Part shown: in pieces, positions 27,001 to 35,914 of the stretch
Layout of the letters: the number at the start of each line of letters is the position of its first letter
Position numbering within the stretch: the stretch's first letter is position 1
Origin: Microseira sp041929235
Lineage (GTDB): Bacteria > Cyanobacteriota > Cyanobacteriia > Cyanobacteriales > Aerosakkonemataceae
Direction of reading: 5' to 3'
DNA length: 64,000 bases
NCBI RefSeq assembly: GCF_041929235.1
Contig: NZ_JBHFNP010000310.1
Location: 1 to 64,000, forward strand
Position numbers and translations under genes: made by a program
Notes under the pieces: model-generated
What the model saw: the letters and a program-made list of their open reading frames with translations, nothing else
The model's database searches: none
Told to the model about the DNA's origin: nothing

Positions 27001-27348
27001 ATGAATCTTAGTATCGTTGGCGACAAATTGCTGATTGACTTGGAATGGTACGAGCAACTTTGGGCATTTACGCTGAACAAAACCTTTGAAATTCCACTCA
27101 ACCATATCAAACGGGTAAGCACCGAAGAACCCCAAAGCAATTGGGCGGAAATTCGCGCCCCTGGAACTTTTCTTCCAGGAGTTATCAAAGCCGGAACTTA
27201 TTATACCAGAAATGGTAGAGAATTTTGGTATGTCACAGCAGAGCAAGACTATTTAATTTTAGAATTAGAAGATGAACCATACAAAAAAATGGTTCTAACA
27301 ATCTCGCAAAGCGAAGCTTGGGTAGAACGAATTGAGCAAAATAAATAG
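27001..27348 (+). CDS. Hypothetical protein, PH-like fold possible
   Basis: This 115-aa protein begins at ATG 27001 (MNLSIVGDKLLIDLEWYEQLW), preceded by GGAG. It is beta-rich with many aromatics (GREFWYVTAEQDYLILELEDE) and the PGTFLPGVIKAGTYYT turn, resembling small bacterial PH-like domains seen in cyanobacteria. No membrane helix is present. The family is not firmly recognised. It lies 68 bases before the next flavoprotein on the same strand, so the two may be one operon. Confidence 0.65.
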   Translation: MNLSIVGDKLLIDLEWYEQLWAFTLNKTFEIPLNHIKRVSTEEPQSNWAEIRAPGTFLPGVIKAGTYYTRNGREFWYVTAEQDYLILELEDEPYKKMVLTISQSEAWVERIEQNK

Positions 27349-27416
27349 CTTGCGTTAGCAAAGCTTTCCGGAGGAATCGCATCTATTTTTTTGTTTAGTT
27401 ATATTGGGGAAGAATT

Positions 27417-28769
27417 ATGCCAGTCGCTCAAACTGTTTATGAAGTAGCCATCATTGGCGCTGGAGTCTCTGGAACTGCTTTACTGTATAGTTTAAGCAAT
27501 TACACTAACATCAATCGCATTGCTTTGATCGAAAAAAACCCAGAAGTTGCTTTAGTTAACTCCCACAGAACCAGCAATAGTCAAACGCTTCATTTTGGCG
27601 ATATAGAAACCAACTACACCTTGGAAAAAGCTAAAAAAGTTAATAAAGCTGCCAGCTTGGTAAAAAATTATCTTTTGCAAAACGACGCGAGACAAGAAAT
27701 ATACAGCAAGTATCATAAAATGGTTCTGGCGATCGGCAAAGAACAAGCAGACCAACTCAGAAACAGATATGGAGAATTTAAATCCCTATTTCCCGATTTG
27801 AGATTAATAGATAAAGACCAAATAGAATCGGTAGAACCCAATGTTTTGAAAGAGAGAGAAACAGATGAAGAAGTTCTTGCTCTCTTTACTGAAGAAGGTT
27901 ATACAATCGATTACCAAAAGCTGGCTCAATCATTTTTGCAACAGGCGCTGGCAAATTCCCACAAAAATATTGATTTGATGATGGGGACAAAAGTCAAGCG
28001 GATTACAAGGGAAGGAGACTTATATTACATTCAAACTGCTCGAGAAACTATCGCAGCAAAAGTAGTTGCTGTTACTGCTGGAGCGCATAGTTTATTATTT
28101 GCCAAATCTTTAGGTTATGGGAAAGATTATGCGCTTCTGAGCGTTGCTGGCAGCTTTTACTTTGCACCGGGAGTTTTAAACGGTAAAGTTTATACCGTGC
28201 AACTTAAAAAACTACCTTTTGCCGCCATTCATGGAGATCCAGAAGTTCACAATCAAAGTCAAACTAGATTTGGTCCGACTGCAAAAGCTATTCCCATGTT
28301 AGAGCGGCATCATTATGGGACTATTTGGTCATATTTTAAGACGGCTGGACTGAGTTTGGATGCTTTTATCAGCTTCTTTAAAATTCTTTCCGAACCCGTT
28401 ATCTTGAAATATATCGTGAAAAATTATATTTATGATATTCCCTTCATTGGCAAGAGATTGTTTATTAAAGAAGTTAAAAGGATTGTGCCTTCAATAAAAT
28501 TGAGCGAACTGAAGTTTGCCCAAAAATATGGAGGAATTAGACCTCAAATTGTTAATCTTAAGACTAAAAGCATGGAACTTGGAGAAGCAAAGATTTTAGG
28601 CGAGAATATTTTGTTTAATATAACCCCTTCTCCTGGCGCTTCAACCTGCTTGCAAAATGCTGAAGATGATACTGAAAGAATAATATCTTTTTTGGGCGAA
28701 CAATACAGATTTGATAAGAATAGATTTTTGCAGGATTTAGGGATGGAGAATCGCCAGATATTAATCTAG
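27417..28769 (+). CDS. FAD-dependent oxidoreductase, malate:quinone-oxidoreductase-like
   Basis: This 450-aa protein has an N-terminal FAD motif VAIIGAGVSGTALLYSLSNY and an Mqo-like body: QTLHFGDIETNYTLEKAKKV, VTAGAHSLLFAKSLG, and FGPTAKAIPMLERHHYGTIW. True Mqo oxidises malate to oxaloacetate and reduces quinone at the membrane. Similarity in layout is clear but several Mqo signature residues cannot be verified here, so another alpha-hydroxy acid may be the substrate. It has no signal peptide. ATG 27417 has GGGGAAG upstream. The gene is A/T-rich relative to neighbours. Confidence 0.75.
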   Translation: MPVAQTVYEVAIIGAGVSGTALLYSLSNYTNINRIALIEKNPEVALVNSHRTSNSQTLHFGDIETNYTLEKAKKVNKAASLVKNYLLQNDARQEIYSKYHKMVLAIGKEQADQLRNRYGEFKSLFPDLRLIDKDQIESVEPNVLKERETDEEVLALFTEEGYTIDYQKLAQSFLQQALANSHKNIDLMMGTKVKRITREGDLYYIQTARETIAAKVVAVTAGAHSLLFAKSLGYGKDYALLSVAGSFYFAPGVLNGKVYTVQLKKLPFAAIHGDPEVHNQSQTRFGPTAKAIPMLERHHYGTIWSYFKTAGLSLDAFISFFKILSEPVILKYIVKNYIYDIPFIGKRLFIKEVKRIVPSIKLSELKFAQKYGGIRPQIVNLKTKSMELGEAKILGENILFNITPSPGASTCLQNAEDDTERIISFLGEQYRFDKNRFLQDLGMENRQILI

Positions 28770-28787
28770 CACAGCCTTAAGGCTCTC

Positions 28788-28827
28788 GTTTGTATAGCGG
28801 CAGCATTAATGCTGCCGCTATACAAAC
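28788..28827. repeat. Perfect 40-base palindrome
   Basis: GTTTGTATAGCGGCAGCATT is followed directly by its exact reverse complement, with no loop. It sits 18 bases after the oxidoreductase stop, next to an AGAAACCCGG hairpin at 28843-28876, in a convergent junction where it may end transcription in both directions. Confidence 0.9.
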
Positions 28828-28873
28828 TCAGAAACCTGCCCAGAAACCCGGTTTTTCCAAAAAACCGGGTTTC

Positions 28874-29491
28874 TTAGACTATGCGGGGTTGACTTGCTGC
28901 TACAACCATTGCGACAGTTAGTTCTAGCTCTGGGAAAATCTGGGAGATAATTCTATCGTCGCCTGCGTATCTCTTGACTTGGTATTGTCCATCGACTAGC
29001 TGATGGACAAAAACAGAGGGGACTTTAGGATTTCCGAGATAACTACGAGAAGCAATAGCAAGATAATCTACAATCCAATACTCAGAAATGCCCAATCTTT
29101 GATATTCATCTAGTTTATCAACGTAGTCATCTTCCCAATTCGTTGATACAACCTCAACGGCTAAAAGTAGGGGTTCTATAATACCGGCGTAGGTGTTGAG
29201 ATATCTTTCCCAAATTCTCCCCTCAATTACGCTCACATCTGGTCTTCTACCTTGTTCTTTTCCGCCACTGGTGTAAGTCCTGATGGCTATGTCTTTGTCA
29301 ACTATGTAGTCGAGTCCTAATCGCTCAATTTCTCTGTCAAAACTCCTGACTATAAATCTCGAAACACTTCTATGCGCTCCTGTAGAATCCACTTTGACAA
29401 TCTCCCCATTTACCAGTTCATAACTGCCATCTTCTGGACAGACTTTAAGAAACTCTTCAAAGGTTAGCGGTTTAGTTGTTGTATAGGTCAT
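28874..29491 (-). CDS. Uma2-family (DUF820) putative nuclease-fold protein
   Basis: This 205-aa protein starts at ATG 29491 (MTYTTTKPLTFEEFLKVCPE), preceded by GGAGAC; the longer frame upstream lacks a better start. The Uma2/DUF820 hallmarks are YELVNGEIV, RPDVSVIEG, LLAVEVVSTNWEDDYVDKLDEYQRLGISEYWIVDY, which give the PD-(D/E)XK-like catalytic residues. The family is highly expanded in cyanobacteria and its targets are unknown. It is complete. Confidence 0.88.
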   Translation of the reverse strand: MTYTTTKPLTFEEFLKVCPEDGSYELVNGEIVKVDSTGAHRSVSRFIVRSFDREIERLGLDYIVDKDIAIRTYTSGGKEQGRRPDVSVIEGRIWERYLNTYAGIIEPLLLAVEVVSTNWEDDYVDKLDEYQRLGISEYWIVDYLAIASRSYLGNPKVPSVFVHQLVDGQYQVKRYAGDDRIISQIFPELELTVAMVVAASQPRIV

Positions 29492-29684
29492 ACTATTGTC
29501 TCCATTGCATCGGCGAGAGACTATAACTATTTTAGCATAAGATATAGAAACCCGGTTTCTCAAAAAATACCTTCGCCAACTTTCTGAAACGCCCACAAGA
29601 AGAAAGCATGTGGCTACACAAACAAAGCAAGGCGTAGCAGGCTAGAATTCTTACAGGCTGCGGAGGCAGCCTTGGTTTGTATAG

Positions 29685-29704
29685 CGACACCCTTAAGGGT
29701 GTCG
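29685..29704. repeat. Perfect 20-base palindrome related to 28788
   Basis: CGACACCCTT is followed by AAGGGTGTCG, preceded by TTTGTATAG as in the palindrome at 28788. It lies 23 bases after the ABC exporter stop. Confidence 0.85.
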
Positions 29705-29727
29705 TATTTTGGCTGGGTTGGTGTGTT

Positions 29728-31476
29728 TTAGCGCAATAATTCCTCTAACTTTTGTTGATTCCAAAGCGATTGGTATAAACCGGGTTGTTGCACCAATTCG
29801 GCGTGAGTTCCTGTCTGAACAATCTCGCCTTTATCCATGACAAAAATGCGATCGCATGTCGCCGCCGCCGATAATTGATGGGAAATAAACACCACTGTTT
29901 TGCGATCAGTTCCTGTGGAAAGATTATCCAATATTGCCTTAGCCGTTTGATTATCGACGCTGGAAAGGGCATCATCTAAAATTAACACCGGAGCATCGAT
30001 TAATAAGCCACGAGCGAGGGCAGTCCGCTGGCGCTGTCCGCCAGATAAAGTGATGCCGCGTTCTCCTACAATCGTTTTGTATTGTTGCGGAAAATTGACA
30101 ATTTCTGGGTGAATTTGGGCTTGTTTTGCTGCGTATTCAACTGTTGGTTGTTCGGCTACAGGATCGCCGTAGCGGATGTTATTTTTAATCGTGGTACTGA
30201 AGAGAAAACTATCTTGGGGGACGTAGGCGATCGCACTCCGCAAATCCCCTAATTTAATCTGGGTAATATCGTAACCATCGAGAAACAATTGATTTGGGGC
30301 AATATTCAATAGTCGCGGTAAAGTATTGGCAAGGGTTGACTTTCCAGAACCAATTGGGCCTACAATTGCTACGGTTTCCCCTGGTGCAATGGTAAAGTTG
30401 ATATTATTCAGCGCCGGGGTTTTAGCACCCGGATAGGTAAAGCTAAGATTGCGTGCGGTTAACTCGCCTTTGACTTGAGTTAGCGGCAAACTTATGCTGT
30501 TGGTTTTATCTTCAATTTGGGGTTCGACGCTGAGAATATGTTCAATGCGGTCGATACTGACTTCCCCTCGTTGATAAGCAGTAATCGTGAAACCTAATAA
30601 TGCAGTGGGGAAAACTAGGCGATCGACGTATATAATTAGCGCGACGAAGTTACCGATGGAAAGCGAACCAGATGCGATCGCTCCCGCTCCAGCTGCCAGC
30701 AAAACCAGTAAACTAATATAAGACAAGCCTTCTACCATGGGAAATAAAGTCGTTCGGGTTCTGGCAAGTTGGAGATTGGCTTTTAGCAAGCGATCGTTTA
30801 ATTCCCGGAATGCCTGCCGCTCGTTTTGTTCTTGAGCGTATATTTTAATTAAGGCAATGCCGCTCATATCTTCCTGGATCAACTCGCTGAGGTTGGAAAG
30901 TTCCTCTTGGACTGACAGTTGTTGCGCGCGTAGCTTGTCGCTGAATAACTGGACGACTAATAACATTAACGGGTAGACTGCGATTGCTTCTAAACTCAAC
31001 CACCAGTTAATTGTTAGCATCACTGGCAACGTTAATCCATAGGCAAATACCGTATTCGCCAAACTCAATACTGCAAACCCCAACAACCTGCGAATATTAT
31101 CCACATCGCTAGTAGCGCGGTTAATTAAATCTCCCGCAGTATTGGTGGAAAAATAAGACGGTTCCAGGGTTAGCAAGTGTTGAAAAATCTTTTGTTTCAG
31201 GTCAAATTCCACCTGCCGTCCGACGCCAAATAAAAACAGGCGCGACGCCACCCGGATCAACCACATTACCGTTGCCAGCACCAAGATTAGCACCGCATAG
31301 TACCAAATCCGATCGAAATCGAACTGTTTTTGCAGTTCGTCAATGGTATTGCGAATTAACAGCGGGATATAAACCCCCATCGCATTAACAATTAAAAGCG
31401 CTAGAATACCCAGCGCGACTTGTCGCCAGTGGGGACGCAGGTAAGCACCTAGTTTTCGCAGACGAGATTGTGCCAT
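29728..31476 (-). CDS. ABC transporter, fused permease and ATPase (exporter type)
   Basis: This 582-aa half-transporter of the MsbA/MdlB type has six membrane helices in residues 15-310 and an ATPase with Walker A GPIGSGKST near 372, the signature LSGGQRQRTALARG near 478, and Walker B VLILDDALSSVD. It would work as a homodimer in the cytoplasmic membrane, exporting a lipid, drug or peptide. Substrate cannot be told from sequence. It is complete, starts at ATG 31476, and has no partner permease beside it. Confidence 0.92.
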   Translation of the reverse strand: MAQSRLRKLGAYLRPHWRQVALGILALLIVNAMGVYIPLLIRNTIDELQKQFDFDRIWYYAVLILVLATVMWLIRVASRLFLFGVGRQVEFDLKQKIFQHLLTLEPSYFSTNTAGDLINRATSDVDNIRRLLGFAVLSLANTVFAYGLTLPVMLTINWWLSLEAIAVYPLMLLVVQLFSDKLRAQQLSVQEELSNLSELIQEDMSGIALIKIYAQEQNERQAFRELNDRLLKANLQLARTRTTLFPMVEGLSYISLLVLLAAGAGAIASGSLSIGNFVALIIYVDRLVFPTALLGFTITAYQRGEVSIDRIEHILSVEPQIEDKTNSISLPLTQVKGELTARNLSFTYPGAKTPALNNINFTIAPGETVAIVGPIGSGKSTLANTLPRLLNIAPNQLFLDGYDITQIKLGDLRSAIAYVPQDSFLFSTTIKNNIRYGDPVAEQPTVEYAAKQAQIHPEIVNFPQQYKTIVGERGITLSGGQRQRTALARGLLIDAPVLILDDALSSVDNQTAKAILDNLSTGTDRKTVVFISHQLSAAATCDRIFVMDKGEIVQTGTHAELVQQPGLYQSLWNQQKLEELLR

Positions 31477-31946
31477 GATGGGGAGCTTTTTGAGGGGGTG
31501 AACAGGTGAACAGGTGGGCTGCGGCGGGTGAGAATTATAAATGTCAAATTCCCAATGCCTCGATCGTCAATTACCGATTCCCAATTTGCATCTCTCCAAA
31601 GGTAATATTTTAAGGACTTACGCACGCGGGGTCAAAAACAAAGGTGATGCGTCAATCTCGCGACTTTCACCCCACGATTTTTCGGAGAAACCGGGTTTTT
31701 TTATTTAGGCGAGGTTGACATAGGGGGAAGCAGGATGAAGACGACGGAAACAGGAACGGGACTTACGCACGACGAGAAAAGAAACCCGGTTTCTTCATCA
31801 ATCTCTGATTGCCAAACCAACGATTTTTCATATCACCCTTGTTTCTTTTGAAAAATCTGAGCCAATAAAACTGGCTCAGGTTTTTCCCGAAGTAATTTTA
31901 TAATTCTAATTGTATACTCAGCACTGCGTTGGGCGAACATTTTTCT
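31477..31946. other. Gene-less stretch with GGACTTACGCA motifs and repeats
   Basis: This gap upstream of two divergent genes has no gene. It contains heptamer repeats near 31560, two copies of GGACTTACGCACG (31614 and 31761) and fragments of the AGAAACCCGG family near 31690 and 31785. Confidence 0.55.
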
Positions 31947-32624
31947 ATGTCTTCCGCAACAGTTCCATCCGAGAATTCCCTTGAACAGCTGCCATTGCTG
32001 CGGGTTTTATTGGTAGAAGATGACCCGGTAATGCAATTGGGGTTAGAGCAGTTTTTGACCGAACAGCCGAATTTTAACCTAATTGGACAAGCTGGTGATG
32101 GTTATCAAGGCGTCGAGATGGCGCTTGACCTGAAACCGGATTTGACGATTATGGATATTGGGTTACCCCAACTCGATGGGATTGCGGCGACCCAGCAAAT
32201 TAAAGCTGCTTTACCAGATATGCGGGTGGTGATGTTGACTTCTCACAAAGCAGAAAATGAAATGATTGCTGCGCTGTCTAGCGGCGCGGATGCCTATTGT
32301 ATTAAGGGAACGAGTTTGAATCAATTGTTGAAAGCGATCTCTTGCGCTATTGAAGGTGCTGTTTATCTCGATCCCCAAATTGCCCGCACGGTAGTTAAAA
32401 ACCTCAAACCCCCCTCTCCTAAAAATAATATCTCCCAACTTTCCCAACGGGAGTCAGAAATTCTCAAACTGATTGTAGAAGGGAAAAGCAACCCGGAAAT
32501 AGCAGCCATGCTTTATCTGAGTCTGAGTACGGTTAAAACCCACATTCGCAGCATTATGAATAAACTGTCTGTGGATGACCGAGTGCAGGCGGCGGTGGTA
32601 GCATTGCGATCGGGATTAATCTAG
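31947..32624 (+). CDS. NarL/FixJ-family response regulator
   Basis: This 225-aa two-component regulator starts at ATG 31947 (MSSATVPSENS). The receiver domain has the acidic pair LLVEDDPV and the phospho-accepting Asp in LTIMDIGLP (near residue 68), with conserved Thr/Ser and Lys in MLTSH and CIKG. The C-terminal LuxR-type HTH is LSQRESEILKLIVEGKSNPEIAAMLYLSLSTVKTHIRSI. No histidine kinase is adjacent, so the partner is elsewhere. Targets are unknown. Confidence 0.92.
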   Translation: MSSATVPSENSLEQLPLLRVLLVEDDPVMQLGLEQFLTEQPNFNLIGQAGDGYQGVEMALDLKPDLTIMDIGLPQLDGIAATQQIKAALPDMRVVMLTSHKAENEMIAALSSGADAYCIKGTSLNQLLKAISCAIEGAVYLDPQIARTVVKNLKPPSPKNNISQLSQRESEILKLIVEGKSNPEIAAMLYLSLSTVKTHIRSIMNKLSVDDRVQAAVVALRSGLI

Positions 32625-32671
32625 GAAAATACTTGTGGCAAAGAATTTAAAGCTGCAATATCTGTTGACTG

Positions 32672-32704
32672 AGAAACCCGGTTTCTTAAAGAAACCGGGT
32701 TTCT
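32672..32704. terminator. AGAAACCCGG hairpin in convergent junction
   Basis: Arms AGAAACCCGGTTTCTT and AAGAAACCGGGTTTCT fold between the regulator end and the phosphatase end. Position suggests a bidirectional terminator, though no long U tract is present. Confidence 0.5.
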
Positions 32705-32706
32705 GG

Positions 32707-34113
32707 TTAATTCTCAGGTAGTTTAGTCCCAAATAACGTTGCATACATCATCCGGTAAATATCGGTATTATCTACCGTTTTTGGCAGCATTTCGGCGTTG
32801 ATTCCGTGAGCTTTTGCAATAATACCACCCGACATATCGCCGAAACCAGACCAGGCGATCGCCATGGAAAATCGCTGTCCATTTTTATCGGGTGCTGAAA
32901 CAAATGGCAAGGTTTTTGTCCCATCTCGTCCATCAATTGGTGCGCCATTTCCATATTTAGCTGGTAATGGTTTATCCAGGGGTACATCTTGCGCCTGTTC
33001 CCCAATTACTTCCAGTCCCCCCGCATCGCTATCTGCGGCAGTTATAACCAGCGTATTCCGGTTTTGCTCGGCATAATTCATCGCCACGCCAATCGCATCA
33101 TCCGCCCGTTTTATCGCTTCTAAACACCCTCTGGCGTTATTGTAATTGCAGAAATTATCGCTACCTTCTTCTTCCAAAACTACAAAGAAACCCTTGGAAT
33201 TTTGGGATAAAATTCCTAAAGCAGCTTGTAATTTTTCCGCCACGGTTGGTGCAGTTTTTACGTATAGGGGTAAGTTCGCTACTTTTAATTTTTCTTCTGA
33301 TTCGTCGTTGTAGGTATCTTCGGCGGCAAAAATGCCCAAAACTTTCTCAGTATTTGCTGGTAAATTCAGCAATTCTTCGCGCGTGTATACAACGGTGTAA
33401 CCTTTGCTTTTTGCCAGTTCGATTAGGTTTAATCCATCCGTTCGCTTGCTAAGGGATGCGGAGGTATGCCGTCCGGCGGTTCCTTTGGGAAGATACCACA
33501 TTTCCCCGCCACCTAATATTACATTTACCCCTGATTCGATTATCTGTTTGGTAATTTCTCCATGATTGCGGCGATTATTTACCTTGGCTAAAAAAGCACC
33601 CGTTCCGGGTTCGGTGATAACGCCGGAATTGATAATGGCGGTGGATTTACCGGATGCGATCGCTTCTTCCATTATCGTTTTATTATACCCGGAAAGCGCC
33701 TCTAATGGCTTTCCTTTTGAGTTTAATCCAAACGAATCTGCTTCTACTTTTACTCCCGTCGCGTGAATCACAGCACCCGCGTTAGAAGTAGCCGTTAATT
33801 GATTTTTCAAATGTCCTAAATAGACGCCGAGATTGGACATTTTATCCCAATTTAGCCTACCATCTGGCCCTTTATACAACATCCGCGCCGCACCCCAGTG
33901 GGAAGCACTCGTACCATCCGGGTGGATAAAAATAACATTTCCTTGACGCGGTGCAGTGGCATTTCGCACCAGTAAAGCCCCGCCTACCATCGCCGCCAGG
34001 GTTAACAATACCGTGCCGATCGCTCGTTGATTAAAATTATTTGGTTCTGGGCTGATATTAGATGAATCGGGGTCGGAATTCGGAGGGATGGGGTTAATTA
34101 GATTTAAGTCCAT
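32707..34113 (-). CDS. Alkaline phosphatase (PhoA-type)
   Basis: This 468-aa metalloenzyme should release phosphate from phosphomonoesters outside the cytoplasm. ATG 34113 gives MDLNLINPIPP; one hydrophobic helix (IGTVLLTLAAMVGGALLV, about residues 33-50) anchors or exports it. Metal-ligand regions include VIFIHPDGTSASHW, the nucleophile region LTATSNAGAVIHATG, VLEEEGSDNF, ITAADSDAGG and a C-terminal AHG. The family is normally induced by phosphate starvation, and a Pho-box-like sequence lies upstream. Confidence 0.88.
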   Translation of the reverse strand: MDLNLINPIPPNSDPDSSNISPEPNNFNQRAIGTVLLTLAAMVGGALLVRNATAPRQGNVIFIHPDGTSASHWGAARMLYKGPDGRLNWDKMSNLGVYLGHLKNQLTATSNAGAVIHATGVKVEADSFGLNSKGKPLEALSGYNKTIMEEAIASGKSTAIINSGVITEPGTGAFLAKVNNRRNHGEITKQIIESGVNVILGGGEMWYLPKGTAGRHTSASLSKRTDGLNLIELAKSKGYTVVYTREELLNLPANTEKVLGIFAAEDTYNDESEEKLKVANLPLYVKTAPTVAEKLQAALGILSQNSKGFFVVLEEEGSDNFCNYNNARGCLEAIKRADDAIGVAMNYAEQNRNTLVITAADSDAGGLEVIGEQAQDVPLDKPLPAKYGNGAPIDGRDGTKTLPFVSAPDKNGQRFSMAIAWSGFGDMSGGIIAKAHGINAEMLPKTVDNTDIYRMMYATLFGTKLPEN

Positions 34114-34143
34114 ATCCAATTTGGAGGGTTTAGCAGTCTGGTT

Positions 34144-34183
34144 ATTTTATAGTTTAACCGCAAATTTTAAAGAAAAGTTTAAC
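34144..34183 (-). promoter_or_regulatory. Candidate Pho-box and -10 for alkaline phosphatase
   Basis: On the minus strand GTTAAACT occurs twice, 25 bases apart (34176-34183 and 34151-34158), with a looser TTTAAAAT between. TATAAAAT (34144-34151) could be the -10. Spacing of the repeats departs from the expected 11 bases, so this is tentative. Confidence 0.4.
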
Positions 34184-34272
34184 ACCAGGCTATAAGTAGG
34201 TGCTTCTAGCCTGTACAAACAGTTGTTGCCTGTGTCATCATTATTAGATGCGGGAAAAAGGAGTTGGTAGAA

Positions 34273-34611
34273 ATGGAAGCACAAAAAACAATAGCAGAGT
34301 CAAACGAACAACTCAAAGCTTTAATCGCTGGCATAGTCAACGAGCAGTTAAAACTATTGTTACAACAGCCACCACCAGATTCAAAAAAAGTGGCAGATTT
34401 GACAGTAGCAGAACTCAGAACCTTGATAACTCAGATAGTTGATGAGCGGTTAATACTATGGCTTCAAGAACCACCACGCTTAGTAGATCCAGAAGATTTG
34501 CAGAAGATTTTTGAGTCGATAGACAGTCATATGTGGACTCCGCCCCCCGGAGCGCCAACGGGCAGCGAAATGATAATTGCGGAGAGAGAGAAATGGCGGC
34601 AACCTATGTAG
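34273..34611 (+). CDS. Putative antitoxin partner of the PIN protein
   Basis: This 112-aa protein starts at ATG 34273 after AAGGAG. It has an internal duplication: NEQLKALIAGIVNEQLKLLLQQPP is repeated in divergent form as AELRTLITQIVDERLILWLQEPP. The helical, Glu-rich body and a 19-base overlap with the PIN gene fit a VapB-like antitoxin, but no DNA-binding domain is recognised. The C-terminus MIIAEREKWRQ could contact the toxin. Assignment is from context. Confidence 0.6.
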   Translation: MEAQKTIAESNEQLKALIAGIVNEQLKLLLQQPPPDSKKVADLTVAELRTLITQIVDERLILWLQEPPRLVDPEDLQKIFESIDSHMWTPPPGAPTGSEMIIAEREKWRQPM

Positions 34612-35024
34612 TAGATGCGAGCGTGGCGATTAAGCGTTTCTTACAAGAAACTTATACAGCCGAAGCACGAGTTTTATTAGGTAGGATGTCTCAAGGCGAT
34701 CGCTTATACGTACCGGAGTTTTGCTTGATAGAATGCGTCAATGTTCTGTGGACAAATGTTCGGTTTCGGGGACTACCGCAAACAGATGCAGAGCAGTTTA
34801 CCGCCCAACTGCTGGCGCTACCGTTCCAAATTGTGCCAGTTAAGAAACTATTACCGCAAGCTTTGCAAATTAGTCTAACTCATCAATTAGCAATATACGA
34901 CTCGCTGTATATCGCTTTGGCATTAAGACTTAATTGTCCGCTGATTACGGTTGACGCGCGACAATTGAATGCAGCAACTGCTTGCGGCGTGGTTATCAAA
35001 CCCATCACGGATTTTTCCGCTTAG
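34593..35024 (+). CDS. PIN-domain ribonuclease toxin (VapC-like)
   Basis: This 143-aa protein is a PIN nuclease. It starts at ATG 34593 (MAATYVVDASVAIKRF), overlapping the antitoxin-like gene; longer upstream reading is the partner's sequence. Acidic metal ligands are Asp in VVDASVA, Glu in CLIECVNV, and Asp residues in AIYDSLYIALA and LITVDARQLN. VapC toxins cut RNA, often tRNA, and are held inactive by a partner. All catalytic acids appear present. Confidence 0.88.
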   Translation: MAATYVVDASVAIKRFLQETYTAEARVLLGRMSQGDRLYVPEFCLIECVNVLWTNVRFRGLPQTDAEQFTAQLLALPFQIVPVKKLLPQALQISLTHQLAIYDSLYIALALRLNCPLITVDARQLNAATACGVVIKPITDFSA

Positions 35025-35236
35025 GGCGATCGCATCATGACACAATCGGTTTTGCTGTCAAACAACCGCTCTAACATCAGACAGTCCAACTTTTCCCAGG
35101 AAAATCAAAAAATTTTTGCCAAATCTGCGAAAAAGGTTGCTGCTCGTGCGTGTAAATAACTAACCAGCTAGTTGGGGCCTATGAAGGTTAGAGCCACTCT
35201 AACAGTTACTGTAGACGAGTTTTGGAGCGATCGCCT

Positions 35237-35914
35237 GTGAACGATCTGAACCAAACACTCCAAACGCTGATTGCCGAAGCGTGTCAATATGAACCCAGGA
35301 GTTTAGACAGGAGATCGCGACTTGCCTGCGTGCATCGACTCGTCATGGCATCCGGGAAGCTTTGGAAGGAAAGCACACCATATTATAATGATGCCCTCCA
35401 AGAGATGTGGGAATTTTTCTGCCAAAATCCAGAGTTATATGACCCAAGCGTGAAAGGCCCGATCACCTGGCTAGATGATTATCTCAAAAAGCGATTGAGA
35501 AATTTACGGGATTCCAAGTACAGGCAGCAAAAGCGAGAGATTAACACCCTGCAAACCGAGTCTGGAGAAACAATCGACCCGATGGCGATTTTACCTGCTC
35601 GTCCCGACATCCAACCTGTGTTGGAGATATGGGAGAAAACCCTCGCTTGGGTGGAAACCGATCCCGATGGGAACTTACGGAACACCTGTTTTAGAAACTG
35701 TCGTGAAGTGAATTGCCAAGCGTTAATTTTGCGTCGCCTCCCACCGGAAACTCCTTGGAATGCGATCGCCAAAGAATTTAACCTCACCCCAGCGGAAGCG
35801 AAAGATTTACCTAAAGTCTACAACCGCAAATGTTTACCCCAACTGCGACAATTTGCAGAATCTCAGGGATATGTTGAACCCCAAAATAATTCCAGTCGGA
35901 GAAAGCAATCATGA
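35237..35914 (+). CDS. Sigma-70-like protein of a DUF1822/CHAT operon
   Basis: This protein of about 225 aa starts at GTG 35237, nine bases after GGAG; TTG 35222 is an alternative. It has a region-2-like helical part (VHRLVMASGKLWKESTPYYNDALQEMWEFFCQNPELYDP, then WLDDYLKKRLRNLRDSKYRQQ) and a region-4-like HTH near the end (LPPETPWNAIAKEFNLTPAEAK). Sequence conservation with true ECF sigma factors is weak. The stop overlaps the DUF1822 start by ATGA. It could bind RNA polymerase or a DNA site, or act as a substrate of the downstream protease. Confidence 0.75.
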   Translation: MNDLNQTLQTLIAEACQYEPRSLDRRSRLACVHRLVMASGKLWKESTPYYNDALQEMWEFFCQNPELYDPSVKGPITWLDDYLKKRLRNLRDSKYRQQKREINTLQTESGETIDPMAILPARPDIQPVLEIWEKTLAWVETDPDGNLRNTCFRNCREVNCQALILRRLPPETPWNAIAKEFNLTPAEAKDLPKVYNRKCLPQLRQFAESQGYVEPQNNSSRRKQS

